A stretch of DNA of 34,854 nt from Actinomadura roseirufa (lineage in GTDB: Bacteria > Actinomycetota > Actinomycetes > Streptosporangiales > Streptosporangiaceae). The DNA is taken from contig NZ_CAACVB010000065.1 in assembly GCF_900659635.1 (NCBI RefSeq), positions 1 to 34,854 on the forward strand. Direction: 5' to 3'. Below are positions 8,347-17,412 of the stretch, in pieces (positions within the stretch are counted from its first letter, which is position 1; the number at the start of each line of letters is the position of its first letter). Position numbers and translations under genes: made by a program. The notes below the pieces were generated by a model. That model saw nothing but the letters and a program-made list of their open reading frames with translations. It had not been told where the DNA came from and did not search any database.

Positions 8347-10448
8347 GTGAGGCCGAGGGCGTCCCGGAGGGAGGCAATCCCGTACTGGGCTTCGAGGTCT
8401 GGTACGCCGAAGAAGAGGTCTTCGAGGAGCGGCATGATCGAGTGCTCCCACACGCGGTCCAGTCCATCGGGCCTGGTGTAGATCGTCGGCTTCATGAAGT
8501 AAGAGGGGCCAACCGAGGCATCGGCATCGGCGATGCGCCGGTTCAGCTCGTCCAGGAGGAGGGCGGCGTCCGGAGGGTGTTGTTGCCGGTCGAGCCAGCG
8601 ATGGAGCAGGCCCTCGATCGGCTTCTTGGCCGGGTGGAGTTCGATGAAGGAGAAGCGGCGGCGCATCGCGGCGTCGACCTTGGCGATCGAGCGGTCGGCG
8701 GTGTTCATCGTGCCGATGATGAACAGGTTCTCCGAAAGGGTGAACTCCTTCTCGGGTGAGTACTGGAGGCTGATCGACTCGTCCCGGTACTCGAGCAGGA
8801 AATACAGCTCGCCGAACACCTTCGCGAGGTTCGCCCGGTTGATCTCATCGATGATGAGGATGTACGGGGTGGAGGTGTCGTCGGCGGCGGCTTCGGCGAA
8901 GGCGCGGAAGGGGCCTGGCCGGAGCTCGAACGACAGCGATCCGCCTTGCCCCTGCTTCGGGCGGAAGCCTTCGAAGAAGTCCTCGTAGGTGTACGACGGG
9001 TGGAACTGGACGAGCTTGACCCCGCCGGTCTGCGTCAGATGCTTGGCCAGCTTGTTCGCAGTAAAGGTCTTCCCGGTACCGGGCGGACCGTAGAGGATGA
9101 TCTGCTTGTTCTCCCACAGGAGCTCCGAGATCTTCTTCAGGTCGTCTATTTCGTAGAGCAGCTTGTCCGCGAGCGCCTCGGTGATCGGGTTGAAGGCGAG
9201 CTCGCGTTTGGTCGGGTCCGGTTTCTTCGACACGGGTTCTACGAGCGCGGCCAGCTGATCGTAGGCCTCGGTCAGTTCGACCACATGGGAGTGGCTGGCC
9301 AGTAGCGCCGGGACCGGCGCCTGGAGCTGGTCCATGTCGACCGGCGTCTTCGGGTTGAACCACTCCACCGGCCGCCGCAGGTTGGTCAGGTTCTTCTCCG
9401 ACTCAACGAACGCCGCCGGTCCGGCGATCTGCCCGAGGTACACCTGACCGCCGGCGCTCGCTAGGACCAGGTCGCCCGGATGCATCCGCCGCAGGAACCG
9501 GTCGAACTCCTCAAGGCGCTGCTCGCGGAACGCGTACGACTTATGCCCGTAGCCGGCCTCGACGGCGGCCTTCACCTGCTCATGGGTCGACGTGGCCGAG
9601 ACATCGCGCAGCTGGGAGGCACTCAGGGAGACGAAGTCCTGCTCCAGCCACTCGGGAACGACGTTGTAACCATCGACGCTGGAACCTCGGACCGTCCATG
9701 CCCGATGCGCCGTCCCCGGGGCGTCCTCGGTCTCGCTGGTCCTGGATTCGAGCTGGGCCTCCAATGTTTCGGTGGTCAGCCGCTGACCAGGATCAGCCAG
9801 GCCGTCGCCGTCGAACTCCAGACCCTCATCGGTGAGACGCTTGCGCAGGTCACCGCCCCGATACTGGAAGTGCAGCATCCCCTCCGGGGGGACGGATCCG
9901 TCCGGACGGAGAACACGATGAGAGTTGACCACCTTGGTAGCGGCCAGGAAATGCGCCACTTCATCGCCGTTGGCGTCCACCAGCTGGGCGAGATCGTCCT
10001 GGCCCGTCCAGGACCCCGCCTCGAGCTCAGCGACCGCAGCGGCGATGAACCGCTCCCACTCGCTAAGGCTGGCCAGTGCCTTCTTACGCCGGGCGTCCAC
10101 CTCTTTCCACAGCCGCCTCTCCTCCGCGTGAAGCTCCTCAGGAGTCGTGAAGGCTTCGAGCGCCTCAAGACCGGCCTCGGTGATCGCCCACCCGTCGCGC
10201 TTCGTCAGCCAGCCGACCGTCGCGGCATCTCCGGCGAGGAAACCGGTGGCCCGCCGCCACCGCGGCAGACCACTGTTGTCGAGCGACAGTTCGAACGGAC
10301 TGAGCCCGACCCGTTCGAGTACCCCCTCGTAGACGGTCTCGTGAGGAAGCCGCTCACCGGCTTCGGCGAGGATCGTGAGCGTGGCGTGCAGCAGGAGGTC
10401 ACGGCGGATCTTCTGTACCGGATGCATCGGCGTCTCTTCGCCGCTCAT
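8343..10448 (-). CDS. mcrB: McrB-like AAA+ GTPase with winged-helix, ATL-like and EVE-like N-terminal domains
   Basis: A 701-aa motor subunit. Residues about 8-120 resemble the Mrr N-terminal winged helix. Residues about 128-235 form an MGMT/ATL-like domain (SWTGQDDLAQLV, then NSHRVLRPDG). Here PCHR has become NSHR, so the catalytic Cys is Ser. Residues about 250-400 look like an EVE/PUA-type reader of modified bases (HPGDLVLASAGGQVYLGQI, RRPVEWF). The AAA+ motor (about 430-695) has Walker A GPPGTGKT (454-461), Walker B LIIDEINRAN (531-540) and the McrB signature MNTADRS (581-587). It overlaps the methyltransferase stop by ATGA and is followed by mcrC. The stacked readers suggest recognition of a specific modified or damaged DNA, though the ligand is unknown. 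An alternative start is Met8. Confidence 0.92.
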   Translation of the reverse strand: MSGEETPMHPVQKIRRDLLLHATLTILAEAGERLPHETVYEGVLERVGLSPFELSLDNSGLPRWRRATGFLAGDAATVGWLTKRDGWAITEAGLEALEAFTTPEELHAEERRLWKEVDARRKKALASLSEWERFIAAAVAELEAGSWTGQDDLAQLVDANGDEVAHFLAATKVVNSHRVLRPDGSVPPEGMLHFQYRGGDLRKRLTDEGLEFDGDGLADPGQRLTTETLEAQLESRTSETEDAPGTAHRAWTVRGSSVDGYNVVPEWLEQDFVSLSASQLRDVSATSTHEQVKAAVEAGYGHKSYAFREQRLEEFDRFLRRMHPGDLVLASAGGQVYLGQIAGPAAFVESEKNLTNLRRPVEWFNPKTPVDMDQLQAPVPALLASHSHVVELTEAYDQLAALVEPVSKKPDPTKRELAFNPITEALADKLLYEIDDLKKISELLWENKQIILYGPPGTGKTFTANKLAKHLTQTGGVKLVQFHPSYTYEDFFEGFRPKQGQGGSLSFELRPGPFRAFAEAAADDTSTPYILIIDEINRANLAKVFGELYFLLEYRDESISLQYSPEKEFTLSENLFIIGTMNTADRSIAKVDAAMRRRFSFIELHPAKKPIEGLLHRWLDRQQHPPDAALLLDELNRRIADADASVGPSYFMKPTIYTRPDGLDRVWEHSIMPLLEDLFFGVPDLEAQYGIASLRDALGLT

Positions 10449-13400
10449 TCGTCAGCTCCCGCTTGGTGCCGTGGTCCATGCCCTGGCGGTGGATCCAAGG
10501 GAGTCTGGTACGGCTTGCCGGTCTTCGACGCTTCGTCCATTGCATCGTAGATCTCAAGGATCAGCTGCTTCGTTCGGGCGAACCGCTCGGGATCGTTGTT
10601 CCGAAATGCCCGGAAGCTGTCCAGAATGTAACTGACATCATCCCGATCGACGCCGCACAAATGGAAGTATGCGGCGTCCAGTTCTGCTCGTATCGCGAAG
10701 CGGCGCCCTTCATCCCACACGAAAGGTGGGCTGGAATCGCCGAGATCCTGCGCGAAGCCAACGAGATCGTTCGCCGTGTAGCCGAGTTCGAGCACGCGCT
10801 GTCGAATCCATCGGCCCAGGTCGGCCCCGGAGAGCCAGTCAACAGCAGCCGTATAGGCGTTCGGCGGCAATACAGGAAGCTGATTCAGAGACGAATACGT
10901 CAAGTGGGTGCCGGCCATCTTCTGGCGGGCGACATAATCGAGCACGAACGCAGTCATGTTCGCGAGCAAGAGTTCGCGGTTCTTTCCGGGGCCGAGTGCC
11001 GTTGGCCAAGTGTGCCCTACGCCGTATCTCGGCATCAGGCCGAAGATAACGGTCCTCTCATCAGAACTGCGGCAGATGTCACGCCATCCCAGTAGCCAGT
11101 TCCGTTCCCAGTTGCGACGCTGGAGGCGCGTTTCGACCTCGCTCTCGGCAACCCAGTAGCGAGGGAGCGGTAGCGCGGTGGGGTCGGCGTGCTGTTGGGG
11201 GGTGAATCGAGGGAGAGCGCCGACATTGAGCTGAGCTTGGGTTGCACCTTCGTAAGTGGAGAACCGAGAGTCGAAGTGGTGGACCATCTTCGCCTCGTAT
11301 AGCGGCAGCATGCGGTCGATGCCAGCTTGCGCCGAGGGGAGCGCGAGCTGGGCCGGAAGATCGAGGTCGAATAGTCCTTCAGGTTCCGCCGAGTCGGGAA
11401 TTACTGGCACTTCCGTTGCCTTCGTAAAAATGTTCCCGGTGAGCGTCCAACCATCGGCGGCGAGCTGTTCCCGGGTATTGAAGAGTCCGGAATCTGTCGC
11501 CATATTAAAGATGCCTTGCATGAAGGAAAGATTCCATGGGTTGGAATCCGTTGATTCCCGCCAGAGCACAGGCACCCGATGATAGATGTCGATGACGATC
11601 TTCGCGTGCCGTGGGTCGTCGAACACCGGGCATGTGAGCGTGTTCGGATTAAGGCGTTCGATGTCTTCGGGAGTCAGACTGAAACGCTTCTCTTCAATCT
11701 GCCCGACCCGTCTCGCACGGAAGGCCAGGTCGATCCACATGGACTCAGCCTTCTGACCGACAATGACAAAAAGACAGAAACGGACTCGATGATCGACATC
11801 GGCGAAGAGTTTCTCTTCGTTCTCGAACTCGTAAATCGAGACAAGGCTTCGCGTCCTCACCAGATCACCAAAGAACGGTGCAGTGGTGGCATCGGTGGCG
11901 ATCCCAGTGGGGAGCGCGAGTCCGGCGCGCCCGTGCGGATGTAGCACAGCTCTTGAGGCCTCGGCGAAAAGAGCGTAGGTATTTAGGCGACCCATTCCTG
12001 TTTTGGTGAACCGCTCAGACGTCTTAAGAAATAGCGCCAATCCCTGAGTCCTGCGCAATGAGTCTAGGTAGTCGGCGTGGAGTCTACGATCGGCTTCGCT
12101 GCCACTCGCTGCGAGAGCGGCGATCATTTGCTTCCGACGTGCGGCAGTCGGAGCTTTTGTTATTTGTGGAGCAGAGGCAGCGAAGAACTCCTCGTCCTTC
12201 AGCTCGACCTTCTCCCAGGGCGGGTTGCCGAGGACGCAACTGAAGCCGCCGGCCCAGCCGGTGTCCGGATTGGTTTCGTTGGTGGAAGCGACTGGAAACA
12301 GGTGCGGGTACTCGATGTACCAGTGGAAGAACCGGTACTGCCGACTCAGGGAGCGGACCTGTTGCTCGATGATCGGGCGGGCGGAGAGGTCGGTGTCCGC
12401 AGCGAGTTGTTCCAGGACTTCCTGTGTGATCGCGGTCTGGCGGGTGTGCTCAGTCTTGGGCTGGACGAACGCCGCACACCAGGTGTCGGCCAGGAACCTC
12501 TGGTGACGGAGCTCCTCGGACTGTTCGAGATCCTGTGCCTTGCGCCGCTGCTGGATATGGAGGTCTTCGAGGGAGTCCGGAAGGACGGCCTGGATGTCGC
12601 GGGCGCGCTTGGCGAGGACGGCATTGGAGATGGGGAGGCCCTCGGCGGCCAAGACGCTGCCCTGTTTGGCGATCTCCTCGGTGTTCTGCTTTTTCAGCGA
12701 GGAGGCGACTTTGCGGTCATCGCCTTCGATGGGAGCGAAGGCTGCGGAGGGGATGCCGTCGGCCAGGAGCTTCGGGGTGGCTCCGAGGAGGGTGTTGCCG
12801 ACGCGGATGTTGGCGTCGAGGAAGGTAAGGGGCTTGCCGGGTTCGAGTGCCTCCATCCAGAGCGAGATCTTGGCGAGTTCGGCGGCCATGGGGTTGATGT
12901 CGACGCCGTAGATGCAGTGGCCGATGACCTTGCGGAGCGCTGCTCGGATGGCGGGATCGGTCGGTTCGGGTTCGCCGGTCTCTTCGGCGGCGACACGCTT
13001 GGCGATCCTGCGTGCGGCGGCGACGAGGAAGTGTCCTGATCCGCAGGCGGGGTCGCAGACCGTGACTTTCAACAGGGCGTCGATCCGCTCTTGCGGGGTC
13101 TTGGCCGTGCAGGCCTTGTCCAGGAGCGGGTCGAGGGTGGAGTCCAGGAGGCATTCGACCAAGGAGGACGGCGTGTAGTAGGAGCCGCTTCCCTTGCGTT
13201 CGTTGCCCGCGAGGGTCTCCAGCGTGTACTCGTAGGTCTCGTCGTTGTGGTGGGCCTTCAATTCCAGTAGGCCTTCGTAGACGCTTCCAAGTTCTTCGGC
13301 CCCGAGGTGTCCGAAGTCGACCTGCCGGGTGCCTCCGCCGTCGCTGGCCTGCTTGTAGGCAAGGGCCTTGACCGCGGCGAGCAGGGCCCGGTTGGACAGG

Positions 13401-14590
13401 CGGGCGCCGTCGAGGGGCTCGTCGAGCGGGAGCGGGAGGTCGGAGTCAGGGAGGCGGGTCTCGAAGATGCCGCCGAGGGCGGGCAGCGCGAGTTGGGGGG
13501 TGCCGCCTTCTTCGCCGAGTGAGCTGAGGATCAGCCAGGTCGATTCCCACAGGTCGCTGTGGTGGGTGCCGCGCCGTTTGCGGGCGAGCTTGCGCAGCCG
13601 GTCGGCGGAGAAGTAGGCGGTGTAGCGTTCGCGGGCCGCGCGGATTCCCTGAGCGGCTTCGGCGTCACCTTCGGGAATGGGCTGGAGCAGAATGTTTCGT
13701 TCTTCGGCGACGAACCAGAACAGTAGCCGGTAGACGTTGCGCAGGAGCGCCCGGTTGAAGTCGTCGATGTCGAGTTCGTCGTTGCGGAGTCGTGAACGCA
13801 GATGAGGGTTGTCGGGGTGGGTGAGGAAGCCGGTGCCGAGCTCGATGATGGCCCGCTCGACGCCCTTGCGTAGATCCTTCAGGGCTCGTTCGCCCTGTGT
13901 CGCGCCGAGGCTTCTCCACTGCTCCAGGTAGCAGGATTGAGGGCCGTCGTCGTCGGCGGCGGGGGTGAATCGGGTGGCGTGGCAGAGCAGGAACATGCGG
14001 GTGAAGTCGCTGAACTGCTCGCCGCCGAAGATGGCTTGGAGGTCGAACTCGAAGTACGCCTGGCCCGTGAGGGTCGCGGAGTCACGGAGCACCCGCAGGA
14101 CCTGTCCGTTGGACAGCAGGGCCCAGAGCCGCTCGTCTGACCGGTTGAGGAGTTCCTGGACCATCGCGTGCGGAGCCCGTGCGGTGACGTTCGGGGTGCG
14201 TGTGTCGAGGCTGACTTCCCAGCCGAGGAGATGCACGGGCACATGGGCGCCGTAGTGATGGCTGATGGGGAAGCTCTTGCCATCGATGTCCACGGTCTGC
14301 GCGGTTTCCAACCCGGCGAAACCCAGCTCACGCAGGAGGATGTTCAGCCACTTGCGGTGAGCTTGGGCCGAGGACTCCGGGTGGGTCTCGCGGCGTTTGG
14401 CGTACTCCTGCCACGTTTCCAGCAGATAGGGCCAAGCGCGGGACGCCTGACGGCGGACGGATTCGCCCGACTCCAATCCGTAGGTGTCGGCTCTGGTGCC
14501 GGGCACGTCCTTGTCGCCGGCGAGAACACGGTTGACCAACTCGGGGACGAGAAGGCCGCCGACGACCTTCGGGGACATCGAGGCGGTCAT
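10445..14590 (-). CDS. Eco57I/PglX-type adenine-specific DNA methyltransferase (DrmMI-like)
   Basis: A 1381-aa N6-adenine methyltransferase. Motif I is VCDPACGSGHF (511-521), followed by YGVDINPMAAELAKISLW (561-578). The catalytic motif IV is NPPW (789-792), with an insert of about 200 residues between them. The region before motif I (YYTPSSLVECLLDSTLDPLL) is typical of Eco57I/PglX enzymes. The C-terminal 450 residues would hold target recognition. The N-terminal 450 residues are helical with no visible PD-(D/E)xK triad, so this looks like a modification-only enzyme as in PglX or DISARM DrmMI, not a type IIG fusion. It is coupled by ATGA overlaps to the SNF2 helicase upstream and McrB downstream, and probably marks host DNA. 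A BREX PglX is less likely because pglZ and brxC are absent. Confidence 0.88.
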   Translation of the reverse strand: MTASMSPKVVGGLLVPELVNRVLAGDKDVPGTRADTYGLESGESVRRQASRAWPYLLETWQEYAKRRETHPESSAQAHRKWLNILLRELGFAGLETAQTVDIDGKSFPISHHYGAHVPVHLLGWEVSLDTRTPNVTARAPHAMVQELLNRSDERLWALLSNGQVLRVLRDSATLTGQAYFEFDLQAIFGGEQFSDFTRMFLLCHATRFTPAADDDGPQSCYLEQWRSLGATQGERALKDLRKGVERAIIELGTGFLTHPDNPHLRSRLRNDELDIDDFNRALLRNVYRLLFWFVAEERNILLQPIPEGDAEAAQGIRAARERYTAYFSADRLRKLARKRRGTHHSDLWESTWLILSSLGEEGGTPQLALPALGGIFETRLPDSDLPLPLDEPLDGARLSNRALLAAVKALAYKQASDGGGTRQVDFGHLGAEELGSVYEGLLELKAHHNDETYEYTLETLAGNERKGSGSYYTPSSLVECLLDSTLDPLLDKACTAKTPQERIDALLKVTVCDPACGSGHFLVAAARRIAKRVAAEETGEPEPTDPAIRAALRKVIGHCIYGVDINPMAAELAKISLWMEALEPGKPLTFLDANIRVGNTLLGATPKLLADGIPSAAFAPIEGDDRKVASSLKKQNTEEIAKQGSVLAAEGLPISNAVLAKRARDIQAVLPDSLEDLHIQQRRKAQDLEQSEELRHQRFLADTWCAAFVQPKTEHTRQTAITQEVLEQLAADTDLSARPIIEQQVRSLSRQYRFFHWYIEYPHLFPVASTNETNPDTGWAGGFSCVLGNPPWEKVELKDEEFFAASAPQITKAPTAARRKQMIAALAASGSEADRRLHADYLDSLRRTQGLALFLKTSERFTKTGMGRLNTYALFAEASRAVLHPHGRAGLALPTGIATDATTAPFFGDLVRTRSLVSIYEFENEEKLFADVDHRVRFCLFVIVGQKAESMWIDLAFRARRVGQIEEKRFSLTPEDIERLNPNTLTCPVFDDPRHAKIVIDIYHRVPVLWRESTDSNPWNLSFMQGIFNMATDSGLFNTREQLAADGWTLTGNIFTKATEVPVIPDSAEPEGLFDLDLPAQLALPSAQAGIDRMLPLYEAKMVHHFDSRFSTYEGATQAQLNVGALPRFTPQQHADPTALPLPRYWVAESEVETRLQRRNWERNWLLGWRDICRSSDERTVIFGLMPRYGVGHTWPTALGPGKNRELLLANMTAFVLDYVARQKMAGTHLTYSSLNQLPVLPPNAYTAAVDWLSGADLGRWIRQRVLELGYTANDLVGFAQDLGDSSPPFVWDEGRRFAIRAELDAAYFHLCGVDRDDVSYILDSFRAFRNNDPERFARTKQLILEIYDAMDEASKTGKPYQTPLDPPPGHGPRHQAGADE

Positions 14591-17412
14591 CGCGCAGCTC
14601 CTGGGAGATAGACGTAGACGCCCAGGACGTCCGCAGGCTTCTGGGGTTCAACGATGATCTGGCGGCGGACGCGCTGGCGTCCTGCTTCCCGGACCCGGAT
14701 ATGGGCGTCGCGGAGGAGGACGGCGAGATCATCGGCGGTTTGGTCCAGGTGCGGTTTCACGACGGGCAGCTCGCCGACGGCTCGTTCGATGAAGTCGATG
14801 GCCTGGTCGGCAGGCACGTTGCCGGACGGCTGTGCGGACAGGAGCGTGCGGACTTCGTCCTCGGGCAGCCATTCGGCGGAGGCGGCCCGCCCTCGGTACG
14901 CGAGACCCTGGGCGTCCTCGGCGACCAGGAGCCGCTTGGTGTCGCGTCCGGGCAGGGACAGATGGAACCGGAACCGCACGAGCAGAAGGGTGGTGCGGAC
15001 CTGGACGGCGGTCGTCCGTAGGACACCACAGCGCCGGGCAGGGCGGGGCGCAGCGAGGGGGTCCAGGGCGCTTTCCAGGACGTACTTGGCAATCGCGGAC
15101 ACGTTCGGGTCGGTGCGGTCCAGATGCGCCGCCCGGGGCGAGACGGGGAGGTCGCGGTGGAACGGCAGCGGTTCGGCGTGTCCGGGGACGAGCGCGTCGC
15201 GCAGCCCGATCGGCAACGCACCCGTGGTCGCGGTGAATCCGTCACCGGCCGGTCTAACGTCGGCATGCAGGGCTTTGAGGGCTTCGGCCGTGAACTCGGC
15301 GACCTCGTCGACCGTTCCCAGACGGATGCGGATCTCGGCGAGTTCGCGGGCGACTTCGGCCGGCTGGATACCGGCCTGCGCGTACTTGGTGCGGGACTGC
15401 TTCTCCTTGGCGACGGCGCTGTCCCACTCGCGGTGCAGGTCCTCGCGTTTTTCGCGTCCGACGTCCAGGGCGAGTTGCTCCCCCGGGTCGTCCTTGAAGA
15501 GAAGGCCTTCCAAGATCGCTTCGATGACGTTGTCGCTCTGGTCCGGGACGGGCACGGACACGCCGAGTGCCTTGCGGATCTGTTCGTGCTTGCGTAGCAG
15601 CACGGTGAGGACGATGCCGTCGATCGCGTTGTCCTTGCCGTAGAGCATGACGGCGCGGACGGTCTCGGCGGCCTGGCCGAAGCGGTCGACCCGGCCTTCC
15701 CGCTGCTCATGGCGGGTCGGGTTCCACGCCAGGTCATAGTGGACGACGGCCTGGAAATGCTCCTGGAGGTTGACGCCTTCGGACAGGCAGTCGGTGGCGA
15801 CCAGGACGGGGCGCTTGCCGTCGTGCCCGGTGAGCTCATTGATCCGTGCCGCACGATCTTCCGGCGGAAGGACCCCGGTAACAGCCTCCACCGCGTAGTC
15901 CGCGGAGTTGAGTTTACCGCGCAGGTGCTCGGCCACATACTCGGCCGTGTCGATGTACTTGCAGAACACGATGGGGTTGTAGCCATCGGTGAGCAGCTCC
16001 TTGACCGTCTTGATCAGCTCACCGAGTTTGCGGTCCTTGGCGCCCTCCAGTTCGAGGGCGCGCCTGGCGAAACGCTTGAGGCGGCGCTTTTCGGCCGAGT
16101 CGTCGCCGTCATCGTCGATGTCGGCGCCCGGCGTCGCGTCTGTGGATTCCTGGGACTCTTCGTCCGGCAGGTCCAGGACGGCGGAGCGGCCGAGTTGGTC
16201 GGCCTCATCGAGATCAGTGGCGTCGGCGTTGTTGGCGCGGGTGAGCATCGTGGCGGCGGCCGCACGCGGAGAGGAAGCCAACCCGCGCAGGAGCGACAGC
16301 GCGGACCAGTAGCGGACCCGCTGACGGAGGTTCCCTCCTTCAGGGTCACGGATCGTCTCTCGGACGTAGCTGAGCACGTCGTCGAAGAAGCTCTTGTACT
16401 CCGGGCTGAGCAGGTAGGGCTGTTCCTTGCTCTCGCGGTCATCGGGGAACGGCGTCGACTCGTCCAGGTAGGAGCGGATGTCCGCGCGGCGCCGCTGGAC
16501 GAAGTGCTCCGCCAGTTCTTTCCGTCCTTGCTCGGTGTCGAGGTTGACGCGTTCGAGCCGCGGATCGAGGAGCGCGAGCAGGTTCCGGAAGCCTTCTTCT
16601 TTCCCACTGTGGGGGGTGGCGGTCACCAGGATGAGGTGGCGGTCCTGGTTCTTGGCGAGGCCGGTGAGGAGCTCATGCCGGTACATGCGGGACTGCCCGC
16701 CGGTACCGGCGGAGACGCAGGTGTGCGCCTCGTCGACGATCAGGAGATCCGGGCAGCGGTCCCAGAACTGCTCGCGGAGGCCTGGCCGCTTGATGAAGTC
16801 GGTCGAGACGATCACATTTGGGTGCCGGTGGAAGATCGTCTCGTCTTGGAGGAGGTCCTTCTCCAAGCGCCGGATGGATCCGGGCAGGACCAGCTCGGCG
16901 TGGATACCGAACTTGGTGCGCAGTTCCTTCTGCCACTGCTCGGCCAGGGCCGGGCTGCACAGGACCGCCAGCCCCGAGGCGTCCCCCTGCTCGATGAGCT
17001 CAGCGGCGATCAAGGCGGCCTCGATCGTCTTGCCGATCCCGACGTCGTCGGAGATCAGCATCCGGACGACGTCCTGGCGGAGCGCCATGAGCAGCGGGAC
17101 GAGCTGGTAGGGCCGGGGTTCGACGGCGAGGCGCGCGATCGACCGGAACGGACCGGCGCTGTCCCGGAAACCGATGCGGAGCGCGGCGCGCAGCAGCCCC
17201 GCGGTGGCCGCGGTGCCCGCGTCGGACGGGTCAGGCGCCGGGAATTCGGCGGTGCTGACCTTCTCAAGGGCGGGCAGCACCGCCGCGATCTCGTCATCGC
17301 CGGCGCCGAGTGGGCGCAGCACCAGGAACTCGGGAGTAGTGCCGGGCAACACGACCCATTCCCGGCCGCGAGTGTGGACCAGGGTCCCGACTTCGAACGT
17401 CGCGGTGGTCAC
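14587..17412 (-). CDS. SNF2-family helicase/translocase (DrmD-like)
   Basis: A 941-aa SNF2-type ATPase expected to translocate on double-stranded DNA. Walker A is DDVGIGKTIEA (122-132). The DEAH box is LLIVDEAHTCV (223-233). Motif III is VTATPHSG (263-270). Lobe 2 ends in motif VI QREGRVDRFGQ (570-580) after HYDLAWNPTRHEQ. The short N-terminal domain (LVHTRGREWVVLPG) and the long C-terminal extension match the size and layout of class-1 DISARM DrmD. The insert between the lobes (about 395-460) is acidic and includes DIDDDGDDSAEK. The start is a GTG within a GTGA overlap with the upstream helicase gene, and its end overlaps the methyltransferase ATG. RapA-like housekeeping helicases are ruled out by context. 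Confidence 0.88.
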   Translation of the reverse strand: MTTATFEVGTLVHTRGREWVVLPGTTPEFLVLRPLGAGDDEIAAVLPALEKVSTAEFPAPDPSDAGTAATAGLLRAALRIGFRDSAGPFRSIARLAVEPRPYQLVPLLMALRQDVVRMLISDDVGIGKTIEAALIAAELIEQGDASGLAVLCSPALAEQWQKELRTKFGIHAELVLPGSIRRLEKDLLQDETIFHRHPNVIVSTDFIKRPGLREQFWDRCPDLLIVDEAHTCVSAGTGGQSRMYRHELLTGLAKNQDRHLILVTATPHSGKEEGFRNLLALLDPRLERVNLDTEQGRKELAEHFVQRRRADIRSYLDESTPFPDDRESKEQPYLLSPEYKSFFDDVLSYVRETIRDPEGGNLRQRVRYWSALSLLRGLASSPRAAAATMLTRANNADATDLDEADQLGRSAVLDLPDEESQESTDATPGADIDDDGDDSAEKRRLKRFARRALELEGAKDRKLGELIKTVKELLTDGYNPIVFCKYIDTAEYVAEHLRGKLNSADYAVEAVTGVLPPEDRAARINELTGHDGKRPVLVATDCLSEGVNLQEHFQAVVHYDLAWNPTRHEQREGRVDRFGQAAETVRAVMLYGKDNAIDGIVLTVLLRKHEQIRKALGVSVPVPDQSDNVIEAILEGLLFKDDPGEQLALDVGREKREDLHREWDSAVAKEKQSRTKYAQAGIQPAEVARELAEIRIRLGTVDEVAEFTAEALKALHADVRPAGDGFTATTGALPIGLRDALVPGHAEPLPFHRDLPVSPRAAHLDRTDPNVSAIAKYVLESALDPLAAPRPARRCGVLRTTAVQVRTTLLLVRFRFHLSLPGRDTKRLLVAEDAQGLAYRGRAASAEWLPEDEVRTLLSAQPSGNVPADQAIDFIERAVGELPVVKPHLDQTADDLAVLLRDAHIRVREAGRQRVRRQIIVEPQKPADVLGVYVYLPGAAR

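Noticed and set aside
11242..13178. Plus-strand open frames opposite the methyltransferase and helicases
   Set aside because: They are antisense mirrors of strongly supported minus-strand genes with clear catalytic motifs.
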